Origin: Pseudomonas sp. W4I3
Lineage (GTDB): Bacteria > Pseudomonadota > Gammaproteobacteria > Pseudomonadales > Pseudomonadaceae
Reading direction: 5' to 3'
Length of the DNA stretch: 64,000 nt
Assembly: GCF_030816195.1 (NCBI RefSeq)
Contig: NZ_JAUSXS010000001.1
Coordinates: forward strand, 2,069,501-2,133,500
This document shows positions 15,718 to 25,150 of the stretch, in pieces. Within the stretch, counting starts at the first letter, position 1; each line of letters begins with the position of its first letter. Below the pieces are notes generated by a model. It ran no database searches, was not told the DNA's origin, and was given only the letters and a program-made list of their open reading frames with translations. Position numbers and translations under genes: made by a program.

Positions 15718-17193
15718 TCAGCTGCCCAGCGCCTTGGACGCCAGCCAGAACAACCCGGCCGAGAGGGCTACGGTTGCCGGCAGGGTCAACACCCAAGCCA
15801 TCAGGATGGTCTTGACCGTGCCACCTTGCAGGCCGCTTTTATTGGCGACCATGGTACCGGCCACGCCAGAAGACAGCACGTGGGTGGTGGACACCGGCAG
15901 GGCGAAGATATTGGCAAAGCCGATCATGGTGGCCGTGGTGATCTGTGCCGACATGCCTTGGGCGTAGGTCATGCCTTGCTTGCCGATCTTCTCACCGATG
16001 GTCAGAACCACGCGCTTCCAGCCCACCATGGTGCCCAGGCCCAGGGCCAGTGCGACCGCAAGAATCACCCAGAACGGCGCGTACTCGGTGGTAGCGGTCA
16101 GGTCCTTGCGCAGCTTGTCCAGGTCAGACTTCTCACGCGCATCCAGGCCAGGCAGCTTGCCGACTTTCTTCGCGGTGTCGTCCAGGCAAAGCAGGTAGCG
16201 ACGGACTTCAATGCGATGATCGGCACTCAACGAGTGGTAGTCGGAAACGCCTTTGAGCGTGTCAACAAGCGCGTTGATGGTCGGCTCGGTCTGCTGCGGG
16301 TTGCACTGGAACTTGCCTGGCAGATCGTCCTTCACGCTTTTGCCCAGCGCCAGGAACTCGCCGAGGGTGGCGTTGTTACGCTGGTAGAACTGGCTCAAAT
16401 GCACAGTGGCATCGCGAGTACGCTCGATCTGGTAGGTGGTGCTGCCCAGGTCGAGAACGAACTGCGCCGGCACGATACCGATCAGCACGAGCATGATCAG
16501 GCCGATGCCTTTCTGGCCATCGTTGGAGCCGTGCACGAAGCTTACGGCCATGGCCGAAATCACCAGAACCAGGCGGTTCCAGAACGGCGGATGCTTCTTG
16601 TCGTCAAGCTTGCGGCGCTGGTCCGGGGTCTTGTGCATCTTGGACAGCGGACGCCACCACTTCAGGCCGATCAGCACCAGGGCTGCGACGAGGAAACCGG
16701 CCATCGGCGAAAACACCAGGGACGCACCGATATCGATCGCTTTCTGCCAGTTCACACCGTCAGCCAAGGGAATATCGTTGATCAGGGCATTGGCCAGGCC
16801 TACACCGAGGATCGAACCGATCAGGGTGTGGGAGCTGGAGGCGGGGATACCGAAGTACCAGGTGCCCAAGTTCCAGGTGATGGCCGCCGCCAACAATGAG
16901 AAGACCATCGCCAGACCATGGCCGGTGTTCACATTGATCAGCAACTCCACCGGCAGCAAATGCACGATGGCGTAGGCGACACCCACACCCCCGAGCAATA
17001 CGCCGAGGAAGTTGAACACCCCGGAGAAAAACACGGCCAGGTGCGGCGGCATGGCTTTGGTATAGATGACTGTGGCCACCGCGTTAGCGGTGTCATGAAA
17101 GCCATTGATGAACTCGAAGGCGAGGACAAAGGCAAGGGCGAGCAACAGGCTCACTAGAACCCAGGCATCCAGTCCGCTGAATAAATCGATCAT
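15718..17193 (-). CDS. pitA: Inorganic phosphate transporter, PitA family
   Basis: 491 residues. This is a low-affinity metal-phosphate/proton symporter of the inner membrane. The N-terminal PiT signature GFHDTANAVATVIYT is intact (about residue 31), as is the second half-copy in the C-terminal part. The segment ASSSHTLIGSILG and the later PVSTTHVLSSGVAG are the two conserved P-S/T-T-H elements. The middle loop, about residues 240-390, is soluble and charged, as in E. coli PitA (499 residues). It is a single leftward gene with its own terminator. A PhoB box could not be convincingly found ahead of it. Confidence 0.94.
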   Translation of the reverse strand: MIDLFSGLDAWVLVSLLLALAFVLAFEFINGFHDTANAVATVIYTKAMPPHLAVFFSGVFNFLGVLLGGVGVAYAIVHLLPVELLINVNTGHGLAMVFSLLAAAITWNLGTWYFGIPASSSHTLIGSILGVGLANALINDIPLADGVNWQKAIDIGASLVFSPMAGFLVAALVLIGLKWWRPLSKMHKTPDQRRKLDDKKHPPFWNRLVLVISAMAVSFVHGSNDGQKGIGLIMLVLIGIVPAQFVLDLGSTTYQIERTRDATVHLSQFYQRNNATLGEFLALGKSVKDDLPGKFQCNPQQTEPTINALVDTLKGVSDYHSLSADHRIEVRRYLLCLDDTAKKVGKLPGLDAREKSDLDKLRKDLTATTEYAPFWVILAVALALGLGTMVGWKRVVLTIGEKIGKQGMTYAQGMSAQITTATMIGFANIFALPVSTTHVLSSGVAGTMVANKSGLQGGTVKTILMAWVLTLPATVALSAGLFWLASKALGS

Positions 17194-17527
17194 GAAGGTT
17201 TTCTGACCCGGTCGTAAGGGGGCGCGATTATGCCAGAAAACCTCGGTAATCGATGCATTAGCTGCTCATCGGTAAAAATCTACCTGGAAAAAAATCGCTC
17301 GAAACAGGCGCATCCCAAGGTTTTCGGGGCTTTGGCAAGTCTTTGATTTCTATAGTCGGGGCGCAAAAAGACGCGGTTTCGTCACAAAAAAGTCATGTGT
17401 GAAACATTTGTATGAAATTTCGTTGAAAGTCGTAGGGCGCCGACCAGTGGCCGGCAGGATCCGCTGGCTTGCGCCGGTGGTAGTCCGGCGAAGGCAGCAA
17501 AACCCTGGAGACTCGACTCAAGAATGC
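17194..17527. other. Intergenic region upstream of pitA
   Basis: 334 bases holding the leftward pitA promoter region (a TATAGA on the minus strand near 17350) and the 3' side of the small gene at 17528. It is AT-rich compared with its surroundings. No RNA gene, repeat or extra open frame was recognised. Confidence 0.5.
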
Positions 17528-17728
17528 TCACGGCTCTTCGGCTTTGAGTTCCTGCTCGATCTTGTGTATTTCCTGGGCGAATGCCTGGTCCAGCAGGCTG
17601 GCGCGTTTGCGCCATGGCTTACGTTCCGGCTCAGGCTGGGCGGCGTAGGTGGTGACTTCCCCGCCGTAAACGTCCTTGTAACGTTGCTCCTGGCGCTCAA
17701 GTTCCGCGCGCAGTTCATCTTTCGTCAC
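17528..17728 (-). CDS. Small charged hypothetical protein
   Basis: 66 residues, very rich in Glu, Lys, Arg and Gln: [20 protein letters not shown] at the start, then [18 protein letters not shown] and a final helix [14 protein letters not shown]. No cysteine, no membrane segment. It reads as two short charged helices linked by a proline/arginine region. The start is a GTG at 17728 with AGG seven bases ahead; no ATG is available in that position. It lies upstream of pitA on the same strand but 334 bases away, so it is probably a separate unit. Family not recognised. Confidence 0.65.
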   Translation of the reverse strand: MTKDELRAELERQEQRYKDVYGGEVTTYAAQPEPERKPWRKRASLLDQAFAQEIHKIEQELKAEEP

Positions 17729-18236
17729 AGTTTTACCTAATGTTGAGTTGAGTTTAATAAAGGTGCGACGTCATGCCAAAAGGCAGCCTCGGTGTGTGCC
17801 AACTTGAACAGATGCCCTGTCCAGGTTTGAAGTAGGCACCCCAAATCGCTGTTCAATCCGATACTTTAATCATCCCCGCGCTCTGAATGCGGCGCCGGGC
17901 GAGCTCTGGTCCCAATAGGTAAATTGGGCTGACCTCTGCACAGGCTGCATTATAGCGATGCATCTGGATAACGCTATCGGCATAAAGTTAAAAAAGCTTC
18001 AAGTTCATGTTTGAGTTTTGTTACATCACACCTTAAGTGTCGGTGAAAACTATCTAAGCGGTCTGCTTTCTTGGGCATGCCTGTGCAGCTGGCCGGAGGG
18101 CGGCAAATTGCGATAATCGAATGATCGTCCGATAATCGCCCAATGTTGCCGCCCCTGCCTTGTACATCTGCACCGGCGCAGCTTGTAATAGCAGCCAACC
18201 CTTCTGTGGTTGAAAACAAGAAAAAGGATCCCTGAA
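17729..18236. other. Divergent intergenic region upstream of pcaR
   Basis: 508 bases. The right part carries the candidate PcaR sites at 18111-18139 and the pcaR promoter. The left part has small hairpins such as CCAATAGGTAAATTGG near 17911 but no open frame or RNA gene that I can support. Confidence 0.5.
18111..18139. promoter_or_regulatory. Candidate PcaR sites upstream of pcaR
   Basis: Two direct copies of CGATAATCG start 19 bases apart (18111 and 18130), about two helical turns. The same core occurs upstream of pcaI. PcaR from P. putida is known to bind GATAATCG-type sites, so autoregulation is likely. Confidence 0.6.
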
Positions 18237-19079
18237 ATGAACGATCAATTGCGCAACTCCTTCGCGTCAGTGGCGCCGCCGATCGTGGCTTCACCGGCCA
18301 AGCGCATCCAGGCATTCACCGGTGATCCGGATTTCATGACCTCCCTGGCCCGCGGCCTGGCCGTGGTGCAAGCGTTTCAGGAGCGCAAGCGTCACCTGAC
18401 CATCGCCCAGATCAGCCATCGCACCGAGATCCCGCGCGCTGCCGTGCGCCGTTGCCTGCACACCTTGATCAAGCTCGGCTACGCCACCACCGATGGCCGT
18501 ACCTATTCGTTGCTGCCCAAGGTGCTGACGCTTGGCCATGCGTATTTATCGTCCACACCCTTGGCCGTGTCGGCCCAGCCTTACTTGGACCGCATGAGCG
18601 AACAGCTTCACGAGGCCTGCAACATGGCGACCCTTGAAGGCGACGACATCCTGTATATCGCCCGATCCGCCACCACGCAGCGCCTGATTTCCGTCGACCT
18701 TTCCGTGGGCGGTCGCCTGCCGGCGTACTGCACCTCCATGGGCCGCATCCTGCTGGCCGCCCTGGATGATGCCTCGCTGCAGGACTACCTCGACCACGCC
18801 GATCTGCAAACCAAGACCAGTCGCACCTTGACCACGCCCGAAGCCTTGTTCGAATGCCTGCAGCAGGTACGTCAGCAGGGCTGGTGCATTGTTGACCAGG
18901 AATTGGAGCAGGGCCTACGTTCAATCGCGGTACCGGTTTACGACGCGTCCGGCCAGGTGCTGGCCGCACTCAATGTCAGCACCCACGCCGGACGGGTCAG
19001 CCGCAGCGAGTTGGAGCAGCGCTTTCTGCCGAGCATGCTCAGCGCCAGTCGCGAGCTGAGTACGCAGCTGTTTGCCTAA
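18237..19079 (+). CDS. pcaR: IclR-family regulator PcaR of the beta-ketoadipate pathway
   Basis: 280 residues. An N-terminal winged helix (about residues 35-95, with RGLAVVQAFQERKRHLTIAQ and IPRAAVRRCLHTLIKLGYAT) precedes an IclR effector domain containing CNMATLEGDDILYIARS, PAYCTSMGRILLAAL and GLRSIAVPVYDASGQVLAAL. PcaR activates pca genes when beta-ketoadipate or its lactone accumulates. The ATG at 18237 has AAGGA eight bases upstream. It stands first in a rightward pca cluster and is followed by pcaK. GATAATCG-type sites lie in its own upstream region and ahead of pcaI, fitting known PcaR control. Confidence 0.94.
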   Translation: MNDQLRNSFASVAPPIVASPAKRIQAFTGDPDFMTSLARGLAVVQAFQERKRHLTIAQISHRTEIPRAAVRRCLHTLIKLGYATTDGRTYSLLPKVLTLGHAYLSSTPLAVSAQPYLDRMSEQLHEACNMATLEGDDILYIARSATTQRLISVDLSVGGRLPAYCTSMGRILLAALDDASLQDYLDHADLQTKTSRTLTTPEALFECLQQVRQQGWCIVDQELEQGLRSIAVPVYDASGQVLAALNVSTHAGRVSRSELEQRFLPSMLSASRELSTQLFA

Positions 19080-19224
19080 GCGTTCGGTGACCGCACAGAT
19101 CCCGGCTTGATCAATTGACGCTGTTTCCCCTGGCTTATTACTGTGCGGCAGCGCTGTAGAGCGCGCTCCAATAATAATGGCGACCCCCCGGTCGACCGCC
19201 CGCCATCGGTGTGGAATAAAAATA

Positions 19225-20565
19225 ATGAATCAGCCATCTGTCGGTACCACCCTGGACGTTCAGTCCTTCATCAATGCCCAGCCTTTGTCACGTTATCAAT
19301 GGCGTGTAGTGATCCTGTGTTTCCTGATTGTCTTCCTCGACGGCCTCGACACCGCCGCCATGGGCTTTATCGCGCCTGCGCTGTCCCAGGATTGGGGCAT
19401 CGACCGCGCCAGCCTCGGCCCGGTGATGAGCGCCGCGTTGATCGGTATGGTGTTTGGCGCGCTGGGTTCCGGCCCGCTGGCCGACCGCTTCGGGCGCAAA
19501 GGTGTACTGGTGGGCGCGGTGCTGGTGTTTGGTGGCTTCAGCCTGGCGTCGGCCTACAGCAGCAATGTCGACCAACTGCTGGTGTTGCGTTTCCTGACCG
19601 GTCTGGGCCTGGGTGCTGGCATGCCCAACGCCACCACGCTGCTCTCCGAATACACCCCCGAACGCCACAAGTCGCTGCTGGTGACCAGCATGTTCTGTGG
19701 CTTCAACCTCGGCATGGCCGGTGGCGGGTTTATCTCGGCCAAGTTGATCCCGGCCTTCGGCTGGCACAGCCTGTTGCTGATCGGTGGCATCCTGCCTTTG
19801 ATCCTGGCCGTCGTGCTGCTGGCGTGGTTGCCGGAATCGGCGCGTTACCTGGTGGTGCGTAACCGTGGTACCGACAAGGTGCGCCAAACCCTGTCACCGA
19901 TCCAGCCAGCTATCGTTGCCCAGGCCACCGCCTTCAGCGTGCCGGAGCAAAAGACCGTCAAGGCGCGCAACGTGTTCGCGGTGATTTTCTCCGGCACCTA
20001 CAGCGCCGGCACGCTGTTGCTGTGGCTCACCTACTTCATGGGCCTGGTGATTGTTTACCTGCTTACCAGTTGGCTGCCGACCCTGATGCGCGACAGCGGC
20101 GCCAGTATGGAGCAGGCCGCGTTTATCGGTGCCTTGTTCCAGTTTGGCGGTGTATTGAGCGCCGTGGGCGTGGGCTGGGCGATGGACCGGTTCAACCCGC
20201 ACAAGGTGATTGGCACCTTCTACCTGCTGGCCGGCGTGTTTGCCTACGCGGTTGGGCAGAGCCTGGGCAACATCACTGTATTGGCGACCCTGGTGCTGAT
20301 TGCCGGGATGTGCGTCAACGGGGCGCAATCGGCGATGCCTTCCCTGGCGGCGCGCTTCTACCCAACCCAGGGCCGCGCCACCGGCGTTTCGTGGATGCTC
20401 GGCATTGGTCGATTCGGCGCGATCCTGGGGGCGTGGATGGGCGCGACCTTGCTGGGCCTGGGCTGGAACTTTGAACAAGTGCTGACAGCGTTGGTGATCC
20501 CGGCTGCACTCGCCACTGCTGCCGTGGTGATCAAAGGCATGGTCAGCCACGCCGACGCGACCTGA
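19225..20565 (+). CDS. pcaK: Aromatic acid:H+ symporter PcaK (MFS)
   Basis: 446 residues, twelve membrane segments, AAHS family. It imports 4-hydroxybenzoate and protocatechuate. Seen directly: LIVFLDGLDTAAMGFIAPAL with the conserved D-G-x-D in the first helix, loop DRFGRKGVLVG, GLGLGAGMPNATTLLSEYTP in helix 4, and the second loop AMDRFNPHKVIG. The ATG at 19225 was chosen because the PcaK N-terminus normally begins MNQ; an upstream in-frame start at 19177 would add an atypical arginine-rich stretch. It lies 145 bases after pcaR and is separated from pcaI by a REPIN and the pcaI operator. Confidence 0.93.
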   Translation: MNQPSVGTTLDVQSFINAQPLSRYQWRVVILCFLIVFLDGLDTAAMGFIAPALSQDWGIDRASLGPVMSAALIGMVFGALGSGPLADRFGRKGVLVGAVLVFGGFSLASAYSSNVDQLLVLRFLTGLGLGAGMPNATTLLSEYTPERHKSLLVTSMFCGFNLGMAGGGFISAKLIPAFGWHSLLLIGGILPLILAVVLLAWLPESARYLVVRNRGTDKVRQTLSPIQPAIVAQATAFSVPEQKTVKARNVFAVIFSGTYSAGTLLLWLTYFMGLVIVYLLTSWLPTLMRDSGASMEQAAFIGALFQFGGVLSAVGVGWAMDRFNPHKVIGTFYLLAGVFAYAVGQSLGNITVLATLVLIAGMCVNGAQSAMPSLAARFYPTQGRATGVSWMLGIGRFGAILGAWMGATLLGLGWNFEQVLTALVIPAALATAAVVIKGMVSHADAT

Positions 20566-20582
20566 TCTCTGGCACGGCCAAA

Positions 20583-20676
20583 AATGTTGGAGGGGGCTTG
20601 CCCCCGATAGCGGTGGGTCAGTTGAGTAATTTGTGACTGATATACCGCCATCGGGGGCAAGCCCCCTCCCACATTT
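20583..20676. repeat. REPIN between pcaK and pcaI
   Basis: Standard paired arms; the left arm has GTTGGAGG instead of GTGGGAGG. It separates pcaK from the pcaI operator. Confidence 0.9.
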
Positions 20677-20710
20677 GAATTGCATTCGCTTAGAAGATTA
20701 GGTACGCAAC

Positions 20711-20750
20711 AATCCGTTCGATAATCGAACGCTGAGTCGATTATCGGATT
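20711..20750. promoter_or_regulatory. Candidate PcaR operator upstream of pcaIJF
   Basis: GTTCGATAATCGAAC at 20716-20730 is followed by an inverted copy, TCGATTATCGGATTG, ending at 20751; the outer flanks CAATCCG and CGGATTG are also complementary. It lies 86-125 bases before the pcaI ATG. Confidence 0.7.
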
Positions 20751-20835
20751 GTTCGGCCCATGTCCCCGGCTTAACCTTCAAGCACTTCGGCGCCACCTCA
20801 GCGCCTTTTTCGATCAACATCGGGAGCTCAACCCC

Positions 20836-21693
20836 ATGGCTGAAATTCTCACCCTGCGCGATGCGGTCAAGCGCTTCGTGAACGACGGCGATACCGTCGC
20901 CCTCGAAGGCTTCACTCACCTGATCCCTACAGCCGCAGGTCATGAAATCATTCGTCAGGGCAAGAAAGACCTGACGCTGGTGCGCATGACGCCTGACCTG
21001 ATCTACGACCAGTTGATCGGTGCCGGCTGTGCGCGCAAGTTGATTTTCTCCTGGGGCGGCAACCCTGGCGTGGGCTCCTTGCATCGCCTGCGCGACGCCG
21101 TGGAAAAACAGTGGCCGCAGCCGCTTGAGATCGAAGAACACAGCCATGCGGACTTGGCCAACGCCTACGTCGCCGGCGCCTCCGGCCTGCCGTTTGCGGT
21201 GCTGCGTGCCTACGCCGGTTCTGACTTGCCCAAGGTCAACCCGCTGATCAAGACCGTCACCTGCCCGTTCACGGGCGAGGTGCTGGCGGCGGTGCCGTCG
21301 GTACGCCCGGATGTCACGGTGATCCATGCGCAGAAAGCCGACCGCAAGGGCAACGTGCTGCTCTGGGGCATTCTTGGGGTGCAGAAGGAGGCGGCCCTGG
21401 CGGCCCAGCGCTGCATCGTCACCGTCGAGGAAATCGTCGATGACCTGAATGCGCCCATGAACAGCTGCGTGCTGCCCACCTGGGCCTTGACTGCGGTGTG
21501 CCACGTGCCGGGTGGCGCGCACCCGTCCTACGCCCACGGCTACAACGAACGTGACAACCGTTTCTACCAGGCGTGGGACCCAATCGCCCGCGACCGTGAG
21601 ACGTTTACCGCCTGGATCGACGAGTACATCCATGGCACCGCCGACTTCCGCGCATTCCAGGCCAAGCTGGCCACCCAGCAGGAGGCCAAGTAA
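20836..21693 (+). CDS. pcaI: 3-oxoadipate CoA-transferase, alpha subunit
   Basis: 285 residues. With PcaJ it transfers CoA from succinyl-CoA to beta-ketoadipate. It is a type I CoA-transferase alpha chain: LRDAVKRFVNDGDTVALEGF at the N-terminus, VRMTPDLIYDQLIGAG, and the C-terminal region with GILGVQKEAALAA and VTVEEIVDDL. The ATG at 20836 has GGGAG about ten bases ahead. The stop overlaps the pcaJ start (TAATG), indicating translational coupling. It is the first gene after the PcaR operator, so it probably heads the IJF-HG transcript. Confidence 0.95.
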   Translation: MAEILTLRDAVKRFVNDGDTVALEGFTHLIPTAAGHEIIRQGKKDLTLVRMTPDLIYDQLIGAGCARKLIFSWGGNPGVGSLHRLRDAVEKQWPQPLEIEEHSHADLANAYVAGASGLPFAVLRAYAGSDLPKVNPLIKTVTCPFTGEVLAAVPSVRPDVTVIHAQKADRKGNVLLWGILGVQKEAALAAQRCIVTVEEIVDDLNAPMNSCVLPTWALTAVCHVPGGAHPSYAHGYNERDNRFYQAWDPIARDRETFTAWIDEYIHGTADFRAFQAKLATQQEAK

Positions 21694-22472
21694 TGGCTTA
21701 CTCCACCAATGAAATGATGACCGTCGCCGCCGCGCGCCGCCTCAAGAATGGCTCGGTGTGCTTCGTCGGCATCGGCTTGCCGTCCAAGGCGGCCAACCTG
21801 GCGCGCCTGACCTCATCGCCTGACGTGGTGCTGATCTACGAGTCCGGCCCGATTGGTGCCAAGCCATCGGTGCTGCCGCTGTCCATCGGTGACGGTGAGC
21901 TGGCGGAAACCGCCGACACCGTGGTGCCCACCGGGGAAATCTTCCGCTACTGGCTGCAAGGCGGGCGCATTGACGTTGGCTTTCTCGGCGCGGCTCAGGT
22001 TGACCGCTTCGGCAACATCAACACCACCGTGGTCGGCGATTATCACCAGCCCAAGGTACGTTTGCCGGGTGCCGGCGGCGCGCCGGAGATCGCCGGTTCC
22101 GCCAAGAGCGTGTTGATCATCCTTAAACAGTCGTCCCGTTCGTTTGTCGACAAGCTGGACTTCATCACTTCGGTCGGCCACGGCGAAGGCGGCGATTCGC
22201 GTAAGCGCTTGGGCCTACTGGGCGCCGGTCCCGTCGGCATCATCACCGACCTGTGCATCATGGAACCGGAGCAGGGCACCCATGAGTTCGTGGTCACTGC
22301 GTTGCACCCAGGCGTGACCCGTGAGCAGGTAATAGCGGCGACCGGTTGGGCAATCCGTTTTGCCGACCACGTCGAAGTCACCGCCGAACCGACCGAGGTT
22401 GAGCTGAACGCTCTGCGTGACCTTGAGGCACGCACCGCAGCCGCCCACGGCCAAGCACCCGGAGAAGCCTGA
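21693..22472 (+). CDS. pcaJ: 3-oxoadipate CoA-transferase, beta subunit
   Basis: 259 residues. The catalytic beta chain; the conserved ESGP segment places the thioester-forming glutamate at residue 50. Other family marks are GSVCFVGIGLPSKAANLA and GNINTTVVGDYHQPKVRLPG, plus GPVGIITDLCIMEP. Start and stop both overlap neighbours: TAATG with pcaI and TGATG with pcaF. It forms a heterotetramer or higher complex with PcaI in the cytoplasm. The C-terminal tail RTAAAHGQAPGEA is unremarkable. Confidence 0.95.
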   Translation: MAYSTNEMMTVAAARRLKNGSVCFVGIGLPSKAANLARLTSSPDVVLIYESGPIGAKPSVLPLSIGDGELAETADTVVPTGEIFRYWLQGGRIDVGFLGAAQVDRFGNINTTVVGDYHQPKVRLPGAGGAPEIAGSAKSVLIILKQSSRSFVDKLDFITSVGHGEGGDSRKRLGLLGAGPVGIITDLCIMEPEQGTHEFVVTALHPGVTREQVIAATGWAIRFADHVEVTAEPTEVELNALRDLEARTAAAHGQAPGEA

Positions 22473-23671
22473 TGCGCGACGTCTTTATTTGTGATGCCAT
22501 TCGAACGCCCATCGGCCGTTTCGGCGGTGGCCTGTCCACGGTGCGTGCCGATGACTTGGCGGCATTGCCGATCAAGGCACTGATGGAGCGCAACCCAACG
22601 GTGGATTGGAACGCGGTTGATGAAGTGTTCCTCGGTTGCGCCAACCAGGCCGGCGAAGACAACCGCAACGTGGCGCGCATGGCGCTGCTGCTGGCGGGCC
22701 TGCCGGAGACTGTTCCCGGCGTGACCCTCAACCGCCTGTGCGCCTCGGGCATGGACGCCATCGGCACGGCCTTTCGCGCGATTGCCAGTGGCGAGATGGA
22801 GCTGGCGATTGCCGGTGGCGTCGAGTCGATGTCCCGTGCGCCGTTCGTGATGGGCAAGGCCGATGCCGCGTTTTCGCGCAACATGAAGCTTGAAGACACC
22901 ACCATCGGCTGGCGCTTTATCAACCCGTTGATGAAAGCCCAGTACGGCGTGGATGCGATGCCGCAGACCGCCGATAACGTCGCCGACGACTACGCCATCT
23001 CCCGCGCCGATCAGGACGCGTTCGCCCTGCGCAGCCAGCAGCGTACCGCCGCCGCCCAGGCTGCCGGCTTCTTTGCCGAAGAAATCGTGCCGGTGCGGGT
23101 CGCGCATAAAAAAGGCGAAACCCTGGTGGAGCACGACGAGCATCCCCGGGACACCAGCCTGGAAGCGCTGACCAAACTCAAACCGGTGAACGGCCCGGAC
23201 AAGACCGTTACCGCGGGCAACGCCTCGGGCGTCAACGACGGTGCTGCCGCGCTGATCCTCGCCTCTGGCGAAGCCGTGAAGCAACACGGCCTCACCGCGC
23301 GCGCGCGGGTATTGGGCATGGCCAGCGCCGGTGTCGCCCCGCGTGTGATGGGTATCGGCCCGGTGCCGGCAGTACGCAAGCTGGTGGAACGACTGGGGCT
23401 GGCGGTCACTGATTTCGATGTGATCGAACTCAACGAAGCGTTCGCCAGCCAGGGCCTGGCGGTGCTGCGCGAACTGGGCCTGGCCGACGATGCGTCGCAG
23501 GTCAACCCCAACGGCGGCGCTATCGCCCTGGGCCACCCCCTGGGCATGAGCGGCGCGCGGCTGGTACTGACCGCCCTGCATCAGCTGGAAAAAACCGGCG
23601 GACGCAAAGGCTTGGCGACCATGTGTGTGGGCGTCGGCCAAGGCTTGGCCCTGGCCATTGAACGCATCTGA
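22472..23671 (+). CDS. pcaF: Beta-ketoadipyl-CoA thiolase
   Basis: 399 residues. The last pathway step: it cleaves beta-ketoadipyl-CoA with CoA into succinyl-CoA and acetyl-CoA. Thiolase landmarks are intact: acylated Cys90 in [12 protein letters not shown], the pantetheine loop, [17 protein letters not shown] with the catalytic His, and [13 protein letters not shown] with the second Cys. The N-terminus [20 protein letters not shown] is the PcaF/PaaJ subtype. It is coupled to pcaJ by TGATG and followed after 17 bases by pcaH. Confidence 0.96.
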   Translation: MRDVFICDAIRTPIGRFGGGLSTVRADDLAALPIKALMERNPTVDWNAVDEVFLGCANQAGEDNRNVARMALLLAGLPETVPGVTLNRLCASGMDAIGTAFRAIASGEMELAIAGGVESMSRAPFVMGKADAAFSRNMKLEDTTIGWRFINPLMKAQYGVDAMPQTADNVADDYAISRADQDAFALRSQQRTAAAQAAGFFAEEIVPVRVAHKKGETLVEHDEHPRDTSLEALTKLKPVNGPDKTVTAGNASGVNDGAAALILASGEAVKQHGLTARARVLGMASAGVAPRVMGIGPVPAVRKLVERLGLAVTDFDVIELNEAFASQGLAVLRELGLADDASQVNPNGGAIALGHPLGMSGARLVLTALHQLEKTGGRKGLATMCVGVGQGLALAIERI

Positions 23672-23688
23672 TAAAAGAGGACTGTTTC

Positions 23689-24393
23689 ATGAGTGACAAG
23701 CCCGGTTACCGGCGCCCGCAAGCGGGCACTCAACCTGATTACCTGCACCCGGCCTACCAGTCGACGAACGTGCGCTCGCCGTCCCAGCCGTTGGTGTTCC
23801 TGCCCCATTCCTTGTCGGAAATCACCGGCCCGACCATCGGTGCCGAGCGGATCAGCGCCAAGGACAATGACCTCACCGCCCAGCATGAAGGCGAGCCCCA
23901 GGGCGAACGCATCATCATTCACGGGCGCGTATTGGACGAAGACGGCCTGCCAGTGCCCGGCATCCTGGTGGAGATCTGGCAAGCCAACGCTGCCGGTCGC
24001 TACAACCACAAGCGCGACCTGCACGACGCGCCGCTGGACCCGAACTTCAGCGGCACCGGACGCACCGTCACCGACGCCGAAGGCTGGTACCAGTTCCAGA
24101 CCATCAAGCCTGGCGCCTACCCGTGGGGCAACCATCACAACGCCTGGCGCCCGGCGCATATTCACTTTTCGCTGTTCGGCCCGAGCGTGCTGACGCGCCT
24201 GGTCACGCAGATGTATTTCCCCGGCGACCCGCTGCTCGAATACGACCCGATCTACAACTGCGTGCCGGACACCCGCGCCAAGCAACGCCTGATCGCCAGC
24301 TTTGACCTGGAAAAAACCATTCCTTCCTATGCCCTCGGCTACCGCTGGGACATCGTCCTGCGCGGCCGCGACGCCACGCCGATGGAGAAATGA
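23689..24393 (+). CDS. pcaH: Protocatechuate 3,4-dioxygenase, beta subunit
   Basis: 234 residues. Intradiol ring cleavage of protocatechuate to beta-carboxy-cis,cis-muconate. All four Fe(III) ligands are present: Tyr105 (GRYNH), Tyr144 (GAYPW), His157 and His159 (RPAHIHF), with Arg154 ahead of them. Spacing equals that of the P. putida enzyme. Ribosome binding site AGAGGA lies nine bases ahead of the ATG. The stop and the pcaG start are one base apart. In P. putida pcaHG lies away from the other pca genes; here it follows pcaF directly. Confidence 0.96.
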   Translation: MSDKPGYRRPQAGTQPDYLHPAYQSTNVRSPSQPLVFLPHSLSEITGPTIGAERISAKDNDLTAQHEGEPQGERIIIHGRVLDEDGLPVPGILVEIWQANAAGRYNHKRDLHDAPLDPNFSGTGRTVTDAEGWYQFQTIKPGAYPWGNHHNAWRPAHIHFSLFGPSVLTRLVTQMYFPGDPLLEYDPIYNCVPDTRAKQRLIASFDLEKTIPSYALGYRWDIVLRGRDATPMEK

Positions 24394-24394
24394 G

Positions 24395-24961
24395 ATGAGC
24401 CTTTACGCAACCACGTCCCACACTGTCGGGCCGTATTACCACATCGGCCTGACCTGGCTGAACCGCGAAGACCTGACCGTCGCCGCCACCCTCGGCGAAC
24501 GCGTGGCGATCAGCGGGCAGGTGGTGGACGGCAACGGTGATGTGGTCAACGACGCCATGCTCGAAGTCTGGCAGGCGAACGCCGCCGGCAAGTACGACCA
24601 CCCGGAAGACGAGCAGGACAAAGCGGTAGATCCCAACTTCGAAGGCTTTGGCCGCGTGCCGGTAGATGCCGAAGGACGCTTTCGCTTTACCACGATCAAG
24701 CCGGGCTGCGTGCCGGGGCTTAAGGGCACGACCCAGGCGCCGCACCTGGTGGTGCTGGTGTTTGCCCGTGGGTTGGTCAAGCACCTGCTGACGCGAATTT
24801 ATTTTGACGGTGAAGCGTTGAATGGCGATGACGCGTTGCTGGCGTGTGTGCCGGCGCAGCGTCGCGGTACGTTGATTGCCAGGCAGGATGCGGCTGGGGT
24901 TTATCAATGGGATGTGGTTTTGCAGGGGACAGACAGGGAAACGGTGTTTTTCGATTATTGA
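24395..24961 (+). CDS. pcaG: Protocatechuate 3,4-dioxygenase, alpha subunit
   Basis: 188 residues. The non-iron alpha chain that shapes the active site; it begins SLYATTSHTVGPYYHIGLTW, typical of PcaG, and keeps the dioxygenase beta core (LEVWQANAAGKYDHPED, GRFRFTTIKPG). The iron ligands of the beta chain are absent, as expected. The ATG at 24395 follows the pcaH stop by one base. The gene ends 10 bases before a REPIN that separates this block from pcaTBDC. Confidence 0.95.
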   Translation: MSLYATTSHTVGPYYHIGLTWLNREDLTVAATLGERVAISGQVVDGNGDVVNDAMLEVWQANAAGKYDHPEDEQDKAVDPNFEGFGRVPVDAEGRFRFTTIKPGCVPGLKGTTQAPHLVVLVFARGLVKHLLTRIYFDGEALNGDDALLACVPAQRRGTLIARQDAAGVYQWDVVLQGTDRETVFFDY

Positions 24962-24970
24962 GTTGGCGGT

Positions 24971-25058
24971 AGGGCCTCATCGGGGGCAAGCCCCCTCCCA
25001 CATTGGATCTATGTGAACCCTATCAAGTGTGGGAGGGGGCTTGCCCCCGATAGGGCCC
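24971..25058. repeat. REP pair between pcaG and pcaT
   Basis: Back-to-back orientation (CATCGGGGGCAAGCCCCC, then GGGGGCTTGCCCCCGATAGG), with extra complementary AGGGCC/GGCCCT tips. Confidence 0.88.
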
Positions 25059-25150
25059 TTCCAGACAACACAGATCCAAAAGTCTGCTTGCGGAACATGG
25101 TTGTTGCAAAGTATGTCTAGGCTATAACCGTTCCCATTGAGTGAAAAAAC

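Noticed and set aside
17345..17440. PhoB box ahead of pitA
   Set aside because: Two TTTCA-like repeats exist but the spacing is 13 instead of 11 bases and they match the CTGTCAT consensus poorly.
17729..18236. Possible tRNA or small RNA in the gap ahead of pcaR
   Set aside because: No cloverleaf, no terminator and no strong promoter could be read in this stretch.
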